Shown here piece by piece: positions 17,036-24,729 of a stretch of 64,000 bases of DNA. The stretch spans positions 6,879,071 to 6,943,070 of the forward strand of contig NZ_RRCN01000001.1 in assembly GCF_003863965.1 (NCBI RefSeq). The letters run 5' to 3'. Source of the stretch: Paenibacillus oralis. Its GTDB lineage: Bacteria > Bacillota > Bacilli > Paenibacillales > Paenibacillaceae. The notes under the pieces were generated by a model that saw only the letters and a program-made list of their open reading frames with translations, had not been told where the DNA came from and did not search any database. Each line of letters opens with the position of its first letter. The first letter of the stretch is position 1. The translations under genes were made by a program, and so were the position numbers.

Positions 17036-19366
17036 TTAAGCCAAGGTTATGCTTATTTCACCGCTTCCCGCCTGCGGGACAATCCGCACGCCCTGCTCGC
17101 CGGCAGCCGCCGTGCCGCCTTCCACCGAGGTTACGGCCGAGATGCCGCGCAGCACCAGCTCCCAAGGCTTGCCCGCCGTCTCGCGCACCCGGCTCACCTT
17201 CAGAACTTCGCCCTGCCGCTGCACACGCACCTCGAGCTCCAGCTCGCCTTGCGGGCTGTACACCCGGGCCGCCGCCTCGCGGCCGTCCTCCAGCTCAAAC
17301 AGCTGCAGCGTGATGCCGTCCGCGTAGTCGTAATCTGGACGCTCCCGGTTCGCGCCGACCGCGATCAGGCTGCCGGGACGAACCAGCAGCGGCAAGCTGA
17401 AATAATCATGCCGCTCCTCCACCCAGCGTCGGCCCTCCACAACCTCGCCGCTCAGGTAATTCGTCCAGCGCCCTTCCGGCAAGTAATACTTGGCAATCCC
17501 TTCGCTGTTGAAGATCGGAGCGACCAGGAGGGAATCGCCCAGCATGTACTGGCGGTCCAGCGTTTCGCAGGCCGGGTCGCCCGTGAACTCCAGCACCATC
17601 GCGCGCATGACCGGTACGCCCGTTTTCGTCGCTTCAACAGAGACGCCGTAAATATACGGCATCAGCGTGTCTTTCAACTGCGTAAAGTGGAGGAGCACGT
17701 CGCACGCCTCCTCGTCGAACAGCCACGGCACCCGGTAAGACTGGCTGCCGTGCAGCCGGCTGTGCGACGACAGCAGCCCGAAGGCGGTCCAGCGCTTGTA
17801 CAGGTCCGGCGTAGCTGTGTTCTCGAAGCCGCCGATGTCGTGGCTCCAAAAGCTGAAGCCGGACATGCCGAGCGACAACCCGCCGCGCAGGGTTTCCGCC
17901 ATCGAGACGTACGTCGCCGAGCAATCGCCGCCCCAATGCACCGGGAACTGCTGACCGCCGGCCGTGGCCGAACGGGCAAACACCGCCGCTTCGTTTTTGC
18001 CCCGCACCTCCTCCAAAACCTCAAACACCGCCTTATTGTACAGATGCGTGTAGTAATTGTGCATTTTGACCGGATCCGATCCGTCGTAATACACAACATC
18101 CGTCGGAATCCGCTCGCCGAAGTCGGTTTTGAAGCAGTCGACGCCCATCTCAAGCAGTGCCTTCAGCTTATCCTTGTACCAGCGGACAGCCGCCGGATTG
18201 GTGAAATCGACCAGTCCCATGCCGCCCTGCCAGCGGTCCCACTGCCACACGTCGCCGTCTTTCGTTTTTACGAGATAGCCGCCCTCCTTGCCTTCGTCGA
18301 ACAAGTAGGACTGCTGGGCGATATAGGAATTGATCCAGACGCAGATGTGCAGGCCTTTGCTTTTGAGGCGCTTCAGCATGCCTTCCGGATCGGGAAACAC
18401 GTCTTTGTCCCATTCAAAATCGCACCATTGGAATTCCTTCATCCAAAAGCAGTCGAAATGGAATACGTGCAAAGGGATGTTCCGCTCGATCATGCCGTCG
18501 ATAAAGCTTGTCACCGTCCCCTCGTCATAGCTGGTGGTGAACGAGGTGGTCAGCCACAGCCCAAACGTCCAGGCCGGAGGCAGCGCCGGTTTTCCCGTCA
18601 GTTTGGTGTAGTTGTCCAGCACTTCCTTCAGGTTTTCCCCGCCGATGATATAATATTTGAGCGATTCGCCGGGCACGCTGAACTGCACCTTGGATACCAC
18701 CTCGGAAGCGACCTCGTAGGAGACGCGCTCCGGATGATCGACAAACACGCCATAGCCGTAACTGGACAGGTAAAAAGGAACGTTTTTGTAAGCCTGCTCA
18801 CTGCAGGTGCCGCCGTCTTCATTCCACAGGTCGACGACTTGCCCATTTTTTACGAAAGGAGTAAAGCGCTCGCCAAGGCCGTAGATGTACTCGCCTACCC
18901 CGAGATCCAATTGCTCACGGATATAGGTGCTTTGATCCGGCATTTTCATATGCCCCGGGCTTTTATAGCCGCTGCCGGTGAGCCGTTTGCCGCCGTACAG
19001 AAAATGCGTGCTCCAGCCTTCCTTTTTATGAACCTCCACGCTCAGCTTTCCGCTGGTCAGTCTGGCGATGTCCTCGCCGTTTTCGATAAGGACCGCAAGT
19101 CCGCCGTCAACCCGTTTCTCGAACTCGGGCCCTTTCGCTTCCCGGCCTTTATGGTGAACCAGTTCCACCGCGATTACGTCCTTCATCGGAGATGTGTAGT
19201 TGACGGTCAAAATCGCCGTATTCAGCGTGTCCCCGCGGGTGACGATTTTTTTGCAGGAAGCAAACACCGATAATTGCTCCCGCGAAGCTTTGACGTTGCG
19301 CACCTCCACCGGATAATTAAGCGTTACCCCCGGCCGGACATGCCAGTACCCATCCGTAAATTTCAT
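17036..19366 (-). CDS. yicI: Alpha-xylosidase, glycoside hydrolase family 31
   Basis: 776-residue cytoplasmic enzyme that removes alpha-1,6-xylose from xyloglucan fragments such as isoprimeverose. It follows E. coli YicI closely: LWLTTSFTTSYDE, HVFHFDCFWMKEFQWCDFEW, nucleophile Asp in DCFKTDFGERIPTDV, and FSFWSHDIGGFENTA with the acid/base Asp region. The ATG at 19366 (protein MKFTDGYW) has GTGGAGG upstream; a GTG 15 bases earlier would overlap that site. Last gene of an operon led by a binding protein and two permeases, which presumably import the xylosyl-glucosides. Strong high-GC shadow frames on the opposite strand are not genes. Confidence 0.93.
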   Translation of the reverse strand: MKFTDGYWHVRPGVTLNYPVEVRNVKASREQLSVFASCKKIVTRGDTLNTAILTVNYTSPMKDVIAVELVHHKGREAKGPEFEKRVDGGLAVLIENGEDIARLTSGKLSVEVHKKEGWSTHFLYGGKRLTGSGYKSPGHMKMPDQSTYIREQLDLGVGEYIYGLGERFTPFVKNGQVVDLWNEDGGTCSEQAYKNVPFYLSSYGYGVFVDHPERVSYEVASEVVSKVQFSVPGESLKYYIIGGENLKEVLDNYTKLTGKPALPPAWTFGLWLTTSFTTSYDEGTVTSFIDGMIERNIPLHVFHFDCFWMKEFQWCDFEWDKDVFPDPEGMLKRLKSKGLHICVWINSYIAQQSYLFDEGKEGGYLVKTKDGDVWQWDRWQGGMGLVDFTNPAAVRWYKDKLKALLEMGVDCFKTDFGERIPTDVVYYDGSDPVKMHNYYTHLYNKAVFEVLEEVRGKNEAAVFARSATAGGQQFPVHWGGDCSATYVSMAETLRGGLSLGMSGFSFWSHDIGGFENTATPDLYKRWTAFGLLSSHSRLHGSQSYRVPWLFDEEACDVLLHFTQLKDTLMPYIYGVSVEATKTGVPVMRAMVLEFTGDPACETLDRQYMLGDSLLVAPIFNSEGIAKYYLPEGRWTNYLSGEVVEGRRWVEERHDYFSLPLLVRPGSLIAVGANRERPDYDYADGITLQLFELEDGREAAARVYSPQGELELEVRVQRQGEVLKVSRVRETAGKPWELVLRGISAVTSVEGGTAAAGEQGVRIVPQAGSGEISITLA

Positions 19367-19405
19367 CTCTGTTTCCTCCACCCTTACTATATGGTATTAA
19401 AAAAA

Positions 19406-20239
19406 CTAATCCTTCATGGAACCCGCCGTTATCCCGCCGACCACGTATTTTTGCATGGAGACGAAAATGACGATGATCGGCAGCGCCGCCAAAGTAGCAA
19501 CCGCCATCAGGTTGTTCCACTCCGTGCCGTATTGGCCGATGAATCGGTACAGGCCCAGTGTCAGCGGACGAACCGTATTGCTCGACGTTAGCGTCAAAGC
19601 GAAGATGAAGTCGCCCCAGCCAAACAGGAAGCAGAACGCGGCAACCGTCATCAGGCCAGGCTTCACCAGCGGCAGGATGATTTTCGTAAACGAGGTGAAC
19701 TTGTTGCAGCCGTCGATCATCGCCGCCTCCTCCAACCCGCTGGGCAGCGCCAGGAAAAACGGCCGCAGCGTGATGATGGCAAACGGAAGCGAATGGATCA
19801 GATCGGCGAAAATCAACCCGGCGAAATTATCGTTCAAGTGCACCTTCGAGAACATGATATACAGCGGCATCGCCATCATGATGCCAGGCAGCATCTGGAT
19901 CGACAGCACCGAAATCATCATCAGCGCCTTGCCTTTGACCGGGAGGCGAGCCAAGGCGTACGCCGCCGGAATCGACAGCAGCAACGACATCACCATCGTC
20001 CCGGTGGCGATAATCAGGCTGTTGCCGATATAGCCAATCATGTCCTGGTTGCGCACAAAGTTGTTAATATACGACTCCAAGGTAGCACCGACCGGCCAGA
20101 GATGCGGCGGGTTGTGATACAGCTCCGTGACCGGTGTGACCGATGTTTTCACCATCCAATACACCGGAAACAGGAATACGATCATGATCAGAATGCCGAT
20201 GAAGGTCGCGCCCGTGGATTTCCATTTCGCGTTCGTCAT
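19406..20239 (-). CDS. Carbohydrate ABC transporter permease (MalG family)
   Basis: 277-residue inner-membrane protein with six predicted helices. The EAA loop is EEAAMIDGCNKFTSFTKIILPLVKPGLMTVAAF, and the C-terminus is YVVGGITAGSMKD, both diagnostic for MalG/LacG-type sugar permeases. It overlaps the upstream MalF-like gene by one base. No ATPase gene is in the operon, so a shared MsmX-type ATPase encoded elsewhere is expected (family knowledge). Confidence 0.92.
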   Translation of the reverse strand: MTNAKWKSTGATFIGILIMIVFLFPVYWMVKTSVTPVTELYHNPPHLWPVGATLESYINNFVRNQDMIGYIGNSLIIATGTMVMSLLLSIPAAYALARLPVKGKALMMISVLSIQMLPGIMMAMPLYIMFSKVHLNDNFAGLIFADLIHSLPFAIITLRPFFLALPSGLEEAAMIDGCNKFTSFTKIILPLVKPGLMTVAAFCFLFGWGDFIFALTLTSSNTVRPLTLGLYRFIGQYGTEWNNLMAVATLAALPIIVIFVSMQKYVVGGITAGSMKD

Positions 20240-21165
20240 TAGCGGACCTCCTCCTTGCTGGACATTCTTAAGTAAACGATCGAGATCACGATCAGAATCA
20301 GGAACATGATCATGGACACCGAAGCGCCTTGGCTGAATTCCAGCGTCGTGAAGGACAACTGGTACGCGTAGATCGGCAGCACGGTCGAAGCCGTGATCGG
20401 ACCGCCGGCAGTCATGATAAAGATAAGGTCGAACACCTTAAACGTGTTGATGATGCCGAGAATCAGCAGGACGAGAATCGTCGGGCGCATCAGCGGCAGG
20501 GTGATATGGCGGAACTGTACCAGCCGGTTTGCCCCGTCCAGCTTGGCGGCTTCGTACAGATGCTCGGGCAAGCCCTGCAGCCCCGACAGCAAAATGATCA
20601 TATTGAACGGAATCCCGATCCAGATGTTGGCTACGACCGTTCCGAGCAAAGCCGTGTTGCTCTCGCTGAGCCAGTTCACCGGCTGATCGATGATCCCAAG
20701 CGCCTGCAGAAAATAGTTAACAACCCCATAGTCGCCGGACAGCATCCATTGAAACACGGTGCCGCTGATGACCACCGGAAGCATCCAGGCGAGCAGCATC
20801 AAGGAACGGAACAGGTTGCGCCCCGGAAACTTTAAATTGAAAAAGAGCGCCAACGCAAACCCGATCGTAAATTGAAAAAAGATGCTCAGCACGGTAAATA
20901 CGGCGGAATTTTGCAATGCGGCATAAAACACCGGATCTTTCAGCGACTTGATGTAATTGGACAACCCGATGAAATCGTGCTGTCCGCTTAAATTGTACAC
21001 ATTAACGTTCTGAAAGCTCAGCATCAGGTTGTAAAAAAGCGGAAAACCGATAAAAACAACCATGAACACCAAGGCAGGTACGACGAACAAGTAGTTGTTC
21101 CATGAGGAAAACCATTTCGCTCCACGGGAGATTTCCCCGCCAGAAACCGTTGTTTTCCGGGACAT
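20239..21165 (-). CDS. Carbohydrate ABC transporter permease (MalF family)
   Basis: 308 residues, six membrane helices, starting with a cytoplasmic tail and a helix at YLFVVPALVFMVVFIGFPLFYN. The EAA loop is YEAAKLDGANRLVQFRHITLPLMRPTILV. It pairs with the MalG-like permease. It lies 19 bases after the binding-protein stop codon. Substrate is inferred to be xyloglucan-derived oligosaccharide from the alpha-xylosidase downstream. Confidence 0.92.
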   Translation of the reverse strand: MSRKTTVSGGEISRGAKWFSSWNNYLFVVPALVFMVVFIGFPLFYNLMLSFQNVNVYNLSGQHDFIGLSNYIKSLKDPVFYAALQNSAVFTVLSIFFQFTIGFALALFFNLKFPGRNLFRSLMLLAWMLPVVISGTVFQWMLSGDYGVVNYFLQALGIIDQPVNWLSESNTALLGTVVANIWIGIPFNMIILLSGLQGLPEHLYEAAKLDGANRLVQFRHITLPLMRPTILVLLILGIINTFKVFDLIFIMTAGGPITASTVLPIYAYQLSFTTLEFSQGASVSMIMFLILIVISIVYLRMSSKEEVR

Positions 21166-21184
21166 GACATCTCCCCCTATTTGA

Positions 21185-22453
21185 CTATTTTTTCACGTAT
21201 GGCTCGATTTTGCCGGCGGCTTCCTTCACGGCCTGCTCCGGCGGCTTGCTGCCCGTAATGACTTCTTGCAGCATAATTTGAATTGCCTCGGAAATTTTCG
21301 GATATTCCGGACCGTAGGCTCTCGCTTTGGCCACTTCCATAGCGTCGGCGAACACCTTCAACTCCGGATCGTTCTGCCAGAACGGATCCTGCAGCAGATC
21401 GGAACGGCTCGGCAGACGGCCCGCCGCCTGATCAAACGCTTTCAAACGTTCCGGCTCATTGGCGAATTTGATGATGTCAAAAGCGATATCTTTGTGTTTG
21501 GACGCGTTCGTGATCGCCCAGTTTTCCCCGCCGAGGATCGTGCCGCCTTGTTTGTTCACCGGCAGCTCGACGACGCCCCAGTTCACTTTGCCTTCTTTTC
21601 GCAAAAGCGGAATTTGCCAGGTGCCGTTAATCATCATTGCGACTTTTCCCGTGGAGAACTGTACGACCGTATCGGACTGCTTCTGGTTGATCACTTCTTT
21701 GGACATGTAGCCGTTGTCGGCCATATATTTCAAGAGCGTTGCCGCTTCAATCGTTCCCGGGCTGTCAAAATTGTCGATATCCGTCCCGGATTGGTACATC
21801 AGCGGCAGGAACTGGAACGTGCCTTCTTCGGTTTTCACCGCGGTCATGGCAAACCCGTAGACATCCTTTGTCGTCAGCTGTTTGGCCGCTTCTTTCAGTT
21901 CATCCCAGGTTTTCGGCGGCGTCAGGCCTTTGGCTGCCAGCAGGTCCTTGTTGTAGTAAAGCGCCAGATTGTTGCTGCCGATCGGCACGCCGTAATTTTT
22001 GCCTTCGTACATCGTCGAGGACCATGGGCCTGCAAAATATTTGTCCGCCTGGCCCCACTCTTTGATCTGGTCCGTCAAATCGGCCAGAATGCCCGCAGCC
22101 GCAAACGCTTGATGGTCCGGATTGTCCAGCCAGACGATATCGGGCATGTCGTTGCCGACCGAACCGAGCAGCAGCTTGTTTTTGATGTCCGCAAACGAAA
22201 CATAGGTGCGCTCGATCTTCACGTCGGGATGCGCCGCCTCATAATCGGCGATGATTTTTTGCAGCGCCCCTTGGGTCGCGTCGCTGGTCATCGAATCCCA
22301 CCATTTAATGACGACCTTGTTCCCACCTCCGCCTGTTCCTCCGGCGTTTGCCGCCGAGTTGGAGCCGCTAGACTCCGTATTCGGCGCGCAAGCCGTGAGC
22401 AATACCACCAACGCGACCATCGCTGCCATGAGAGCCCTTACATTTTTCAACAT
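21185..22453 (-). CDS. Carbohydrate ABC transporter substrate-binding lipoprotein (SBP family 1)
   Basis: Exported lipoprotein of about 422 residues. The signal peptide ends in VVLLTAC, with the lipidated Cys near residue 22, followed by a Ser/Gly-rich linker. The mature part shows the family-1 pattern: VVIKWWDSMT, YAAHPDVKIERTYV-like segment, YNKDLLAAKGLTPPKTWDELKEAAKQL and GKVAMMINGTWQIP. The ATG at 22453 has AAGGGGGA 8 bases upstream, better than a TTG two codons earlier. First gene of the operon behind the palindromic operator at 22569-22592. Confidence 0.92.
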   Translation of the reverse strand: MLKNVRALMAAMVALVVLLTACAPNTESSGSNSAANAGGTGGGGNKVVIKWWDSMTSDATQGALQKIIADYEAAHPDVKIERTYVSFADIKNKLLLGSVGNDMPDIVWLDNPDHQAFAAAGILADLTDQIKEWGQADKYFAGPWSSTMYEGKNYGVPIGSNNLALYYNKDLLAAKGLTPPKTWDELKEAAKQLTTKDVYGFAMTAVKTEEGTFQFLPLMYQSGTDIDNFDSPGTIEAATLLKYMADNGYMSKEVINQKQSDTVVQFSTGKVAMMINGTWQIPLLRKEGKVNWGVVELPVNKQGGTILGGENWAITNASKHKDIAFDIIKFANEPERLKAFDQAAGRLPSRSDLLQDPFWQNDPELKVFADAMEVAKARAYGPEYPKISEAIQIMLQEVITGSKPPEQAVKEAAGKIEPYVKK

Positions 22454-22568
22454 GTCCAAATCCCCCTTAGTCTGACTTTGTTTGTATTTGCACGCACTGC
22501 CGCTTTTCTGCTCAAAACTCTGCTAAAAACGGAGGCAGTTATGCCACATTCATATATTTTCCATCACA

Positions 22569-22592
22569 AAAATGATGTACGTACATCATTTT
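22569..22592. promoter_or_regulatory. Perfect palindromic operator upstream of the xyloside ABC/yicI operon
   Basis: A perfect dyad with core AATGATGTACGTACATCATT extended by two A:T pairs on each side, about 115 bp upstream of the binding-protein ATG. Its left half AATGATGTAC is repeated exactly at 23768-23777 in front of the LacI-family gene. This fits a LacI dimer site that controls both the transport operon and its own gene. Confidence 0.75.
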
Positions 22593-22627
22593 AATTTAAA
22601 AAAAGCGCGTTTACTGCAGCCTTCTGA

Positions 22628-23662
22628 CTATACGTAATAACGCGCATTTTCCTTTGTGACCAGCTCCAGCTTCGTGATGTTCTCCTTCACGCCTCCTTTG
22701 TAGCCGGAAACGAGGTAATCAAACATCGACTTTACGGTCAGGTACCCCTGATTCACAGGATCCTGGCAGATCGTCGCGGTGACGATCCCCTTTTTCATCA
22801 ACTGGTACGTCTCCTCCGTCATGTCATGACCGATCAGAATCGGAGGGTTGTCCAACTCCATGTCCTCCAGATGCTTACCCACGACATCCAGCTTCGCGCT
22901 GGATACGTAAACGCCGTCCACTTCCCGGAAATAATCGGCGAACACTTCGGGCGACTCGTAATCCTTCTGGCTCAGCTTGAGCGGGCCAACCATGTCGATA
23001 TGCTCGTATTCGGCCACCACCTCGCGGAATCCCGTCACCTTTTGCTGCATCTGAAAATTGGTGTAGGACATGACGAGCCCCACTTTGGTTTTGTTTGCGA
23101 CGAATTTGCACAAGGCATCCGCGGCCAGACGGCCGGCAATGCGGTAATCGCAGCCGACGTAAAACAGCCTATTGCTGAGCGGAGAGTCGCTGTTGAACGT
23201 GCAGATCGCCACGCCCTGATCGACGCCATGGTCGATAATGTCGGCCATTTCCTGCGGATCGTTGGGCGAGATCGCAATCGCGTCGTATTTGCCGGAATCG
23301 ATCAACTGCTGCACGGTTTTCTTCTGCGGCTCCAGGTCGTATTTGTCGGAACGGATCACGGAGACATGCAGACCGAAATCGCGAAACTCCTGGGTAGCGA
23401 TGTTGATTCCCTTCTCCACCTGCTTCCAAAAGTACTCCGGCAGTTCCGGGAAAACAATTGCCATAGCGTATTCGTTTTTCCGCGACAAAAAGCTCGCCGA
23501 ACGGTTGGGCATGTAATTCAGCTCTTTGATCTTCCCCATCACCTTCTCGTAAGTCTGCCGTTTCACGTTTCCCCGGTTGTTCAGCACGCGGTCCAGCGTC
23601 GCCGGCGAGACCCCGATTTGCTTGGCCAACTCCTTGAGCGTCAATCGTCTTTCCAGTTCCAT
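22628..23662 (-). CDS. LacI-family transcriptional regulator of the xyloside operon
   Basis: 344 residues. The N-terminal LacI helix-turn-helix reads LKELAKQIGVSPATLDRVLNNRGNV; the usual SxxTVSRVL is changed to PATLDRVL, as in AraR/RbsR-like branches that use a different recognition helix. The rest is a periplasmic-binding-protein-like sensor domain (DAIAISPNDPQEMADIIDHGVDQGV, GHDMTEETYQLMKKGIVTATICQDP). The start has GAGGATGGAG upstream. It lies directly upstream of the ABC/yicI operon on the same strand. Ligand inferred as a xyloglucan-derived sugar. Confidence 0.9.
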   Translation of the reverse strand: MELERRLTLKELAKQIGVSPATLDRVLNNRGNVKRQTYEKVMGKIKELNYMPNRSASFLSRKNEYAMAIVFPELPEYFWKQVEKGINIATQEFRDFGLHVSVIRSDKYDLEPQKKTVQQLIDSGKYDAIAISPNDPQEMADIIDHGVDQGVAICTFNSDSPLSNRLFYVGCDYRIAGRLAADALCKFVANKTKVGLVMSYTNFQMQQKVTGFREVVAEYEHIDMVGPLKLSQKDYESPEVFADYFREVDGVYVSSAKLDVVGKHLEDMELDNPPILIGHDMTEETYQLMKKGIVTATICQDPVNQGYLTVKSMFDYLVSGYKGGVKENITKLELVTKENARYYV

Positions 23663-23712
23663 ACTCCATCCTCTGCCAATCTTTTATTTTTTATAGCTTC
23701 TTTAATGATTAC

Positions 23713-23787
23713 ATCATAGCAACACCCCTCCAACATGTCAACGCTTTCATGATGGATATATAAAAATAATGATGTACGATCATCAAA
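23713..23787 (-). promoter_or_regulatory. Promoter and half-operator of the LacI-family gene
   Basis: Read on the minus strand, TTGACA (23741-23736), a 17-bp spacer and TATGAT (23718-23713) form a near-consensus sigma-A promoter about 50 bp upstream of the ATG. Upstream of it, AATGATGTACGATCATC (23768-23784) shares its left 10 bp with the palindromic operator at 22569-22592, suggesting autoregulation. Confidence 0.65.
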
Positions 23788-23851
23788 ACACTCAATATTT
23801 GCAACGTTCGCACCGGAATACCATTACCATTACAAGCAGGCAAGCATGTGA

Positions 23852-24148
23852 CGAAAAGCATAAGGGCAAAAAATGGCGTTATTCTGGCGATATCCGTCCA
23901 TTTGAGAGAAATAAAGGAAATTTATGGCCCTATTTTCTCGAATCGCAAAGAAATGCCCGCGTTCTGGACCATTTATAGGTAAATAAGGGCAAAAAATTCC
24001 GCTAATGGGGATGAACCTGCCTGGCTCTGGATAATAAGCACATAAAGTTCCGCTATTTTGAAGGCCGACGGTTGGTCGTTCCGGCAGCCGGCTGTCAAAC
24101 CGCAGTTTTGCTGAAAATAAGACCATTTTTTACCGCTACTCGTTTCGG
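23852..24148. repeat. Dispersed multi-unit repeat R2, copy 2
   Basis: Second full copy of the element at 9829-10115, in the same orientation. Direct units of about 25 nt occur near 23861, 23909, 23973, 24031 and 24116, each close to AATAAG-N6-8-AAAnTnCCG-CTATT. The unit bodies are better conserved than many linkers, but shared linker words such as GAGAAATAAAGGAAATTTATG and CAGCCGGCTGTCAAAC show common descent. Non-coding on both strands. It fills the gap between the LacI gene and the end of the PTS operon. Confidence 0.85.
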
Positions 24149-24166
24149 GCAAATCACATGGAAGAA

Positions 24167-24201
24167 CGGCTGTCCCCTGACTAAAGTCAAGGAAACAGCC
24201 G
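24167..24201 (-). terminator. Terminator of the beta-glucoside PTS operon
   Basis: Stem CGGCTGT/ACAGCCG around a 21-nt loop that itself can pair (TTGACTttAGTCAG region), followed on the minus strand by TTCTTCC. It lies 17 bp past the stop of the IIA gene. Confidence 0.55.
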
Positions 24202-24217
24202 CCCATGGAGCAAAACT

Positions 24218-24709
24218 CTAATAATAAATCCGTATCACGCCCTGCTGTTCATCCCCCTGGACTTCCGCAACCTCAACCCGCTTGACATGCTCCTGCCCGA
24301 TCGGGACAATCACTGGCGTAATCACCGTGTAGCCTGCCTGCTCGATCGCGGGGATATCGAATTCCAGCAACAGTTGCCCTTTTGCAACGGAATCGCCGGA
24401 GTTTACGTGGGCCGTAAAGCCTTCTCCTTTCAGGGAGACGGTATTCATTCCGACATGAATCAAAATTTGCGTTCCGGATTCGTGTTCAAGCATGACGGCG
24501 TGTTTGCTTTTTTCCATCACATGAACCACCTTGCCGGCAAACGGAGCGGTCACCTTCCCTTCCACAGGTTGAATCGCAATGCCTTCCCCCATCAGTCCGC
24601 CGGCAAACGCTTCGTCGGGCACCTCTGCAAGGGGGACAATCTTGCCTGGCAGCGGAGCCGGAACTTCCAGAACCTGCTCCGCAGCCTTTTTCTTTTTCCA
24701 ACCGAACAT
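24218..24709 (-). CDS. PTS glucose-type enzyme IIA component (Crr-like)
   Basis: 163-residue phosphocarrier that passes phosphate from HPr to the IIB domain of the operon's transporter. The two active-site histidines are visible in KHAVMLEH and in TQILIHVGMNTV (the phosphorylated one). The beta-sandwich fold signature GKVVHVMEKSKHAV and GEGFTAHVNSGDSVAKGQLLLEFD is complete. The IIBC protein of this operon lacks its own IIA domain, so this gene completes the system. It follows the reductase gene by 20 bases and is last in the operon. Confidence 0.93.
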   Translation of the reverse strand: MFGWKKKKAAEQVLEVPAPLPGKIVPLAEVPDEAFAGGLMGEGIAIQPVEGKVTAPFAGKVVHVMEKSKHAVMLEHESGTQILIHVGMNTVSLKGEGFTAHVNSGDSVAKGQLLLEFDIPAIEQAGYTVITPVIVPIGQEHVKRVEVAEVQGDEQQGVIRIYY

Positions 24710-24729
24710 ACTCTGCCTCCGATATTAGA

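Noticed and set aside
17249..19273. A 674-codon plus-strand open frame opposite the alpha-xylosidase gene
   Set aside because: High-GC codon use of yicI leaves the antisense strand open; the product shows no domain and the minus-strand protein matches YicI end to end.
21266..22594. A 442-codon plus-strand frame opposite the sugar-binding lipoprotein gene
   Set aside because: Antisense shadow; it also reads straight through the palindromic operator region.
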